Source: Thermoleophilia bacterium (GTDB lineage: Bacteria > Actinomycetota > Thermoleophilia > Miltoncostaeales > Miltoncostaeaceae). From it: 6,999 bases of DNA. Every line of letters starts with the position of its first letter. The first letter of the stretch is position 1. Shown here in pieces: positions 6,799-6,999 of the stretch. Location: contig JAEMRL010000120.1 in the NCBI GenBank assembly GCA_016463385.1, forward strand, positions 1 through 6,999, written 5' to 3'. Below the pieces are notes generated by a model. The model made no database searches, had not been told where the DNA came from, and saw only the letters and a list, made by a program, of their open reading frames with translations. The position numbers and the translations under genes are program-made.

Positions 6799-6999
6799 TG
6801 CAGGTCCGTCCGACGCGAGCTACCAGGGAACCCGACAGGGCGCTCTTGACCTGTGTCCTTCCGATCGGCCAACGCCGCGCAGCACGAGGGCGAGGGACGG
6901 AGGCAGGCGCTGAGCAACGCACCCGTCCGAGCTCGCGGACGTGGCCGTCCCATGTGGCCGTCCCTCGGAGCGCAGGGCACTCGGTGTTTCTCAGGCCAT
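6799..6999. other. Gene-free end of the window
   Basis: I can support no coding region, tRNA or rRNA in these 201 bases. Open frames crossing it are short, lack good starts and resemble no family. Its codon-position pattern does not match the neighbouring genes, and it includes somewhat AT-richer patches such as CTCTTGACCTGTGTCCTTCC (6842-6861), which holds a -35-like TTGACC. It is probably an intergenic region leading to a gene beyond the right edge. Confidence 0.5.
6941..6966 (+). repeat. 13-bp tandem repeat, two copies
   Basis: GTGGCCGTCCC occurs at 6941-6951 and again at 6954-6964, each followed by two variable bases (AT, then TC), which makes two head-to-tail 13-bp units. Just upstream is a 6-bp inverted repeat, CGTCCG (6924-6929) / CGGACG (6936-6941). 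It may be an operator for a gene past the right edge or a slippage product. Confidence 0.6.

Noticed and set aside
6783..6980. Small minus-strand open frame (65 codons) at the right end
   Set aside because: Its cysteine/arginine/proline-rich translation, the lack of a ribosome-binding site and its overlap with the terminator hairpin argue against a gene.
6799..6999. Possible tRNA or rRNA start after the sigma gene
   Set aside because: I looked on both strands for a GGTTCRA-type T-arm, an acceptor stem and rRNA-leader-like sequence and found none.

Overview
The window is uniformly GC-rich with strongly GC-biased third codon positions. It reads as chromosomal DNA of a high-GC bacterium, most likely a deep-branching actinomycetote (Thermoleophilia-like). 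That placement is an inference from base composition, from the style of the sigma factor and EAL protein, and from the company of murI and a membrane-anchored FMN/GltS-like protein. I see no insertion sequence, integrase, CRISPR array, rRNA or tRNA.

Positions 1-1755 hold a signalling block. The C-terminal half of an EAL (cyclic-di-GMP phosphodiesterase) protein enters from the left. It overlaps by 4 bases an OmpR-type response regulator, which in turn overlaps the reading frame of a small Hpt (histidine phosphotransfer) protein that has no ordinary start codon at its natural beginning. Facing them on the other strand is a stand-alone receiver-domain protein whose stop codon interlocks with the Hpt stop in a shared CTAG. 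No histidine kinase lies in the window, so these look like the middle and output steps of a phosphorelay whose kinase is elsewhere.

Positions 1945-4557 hold a two-CBS-domain protein on the plus strand. It converges, with only 4 bp between stops, on a minus-strand pair: a GNAT acetyltransferase followed after about 20 bp by a membrane-anchored FMN-dependent glutamate-synthase-like protein (GltB core with a CX5CX4C iron-sulfur motif but no glutaminase domain).

Positions 4665-6752 hold two plus-strand housekeeping-type genes. The first is glutamate racemase (murI), divergent from the GNAT gene and possibly leaderless. The second is a sigma-70 factor of group 1/2 type with an ambiguous start: a strong Shine-Dalgarno precedes an in-frame ATT, while the ATG further upstream has no ribosome-binding site. 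A 13-bp GC-rich hairpin 5 bases after the sigma stop is a convincing terminator. The last 200 bases contain no gene I can support, only a short tandem repeat.

The signalling genes plausibly act together (phosphorelay plus cyclic-di-GMP turnover). The other genes look like independent neighbours. I did not find a clearly new defence or mobile system. The most unusual points are the interlocked phosphorelay genes, the non-canonical start candidates for Hpt and sigma, and the restriction of CTAG to convergent stop codons.
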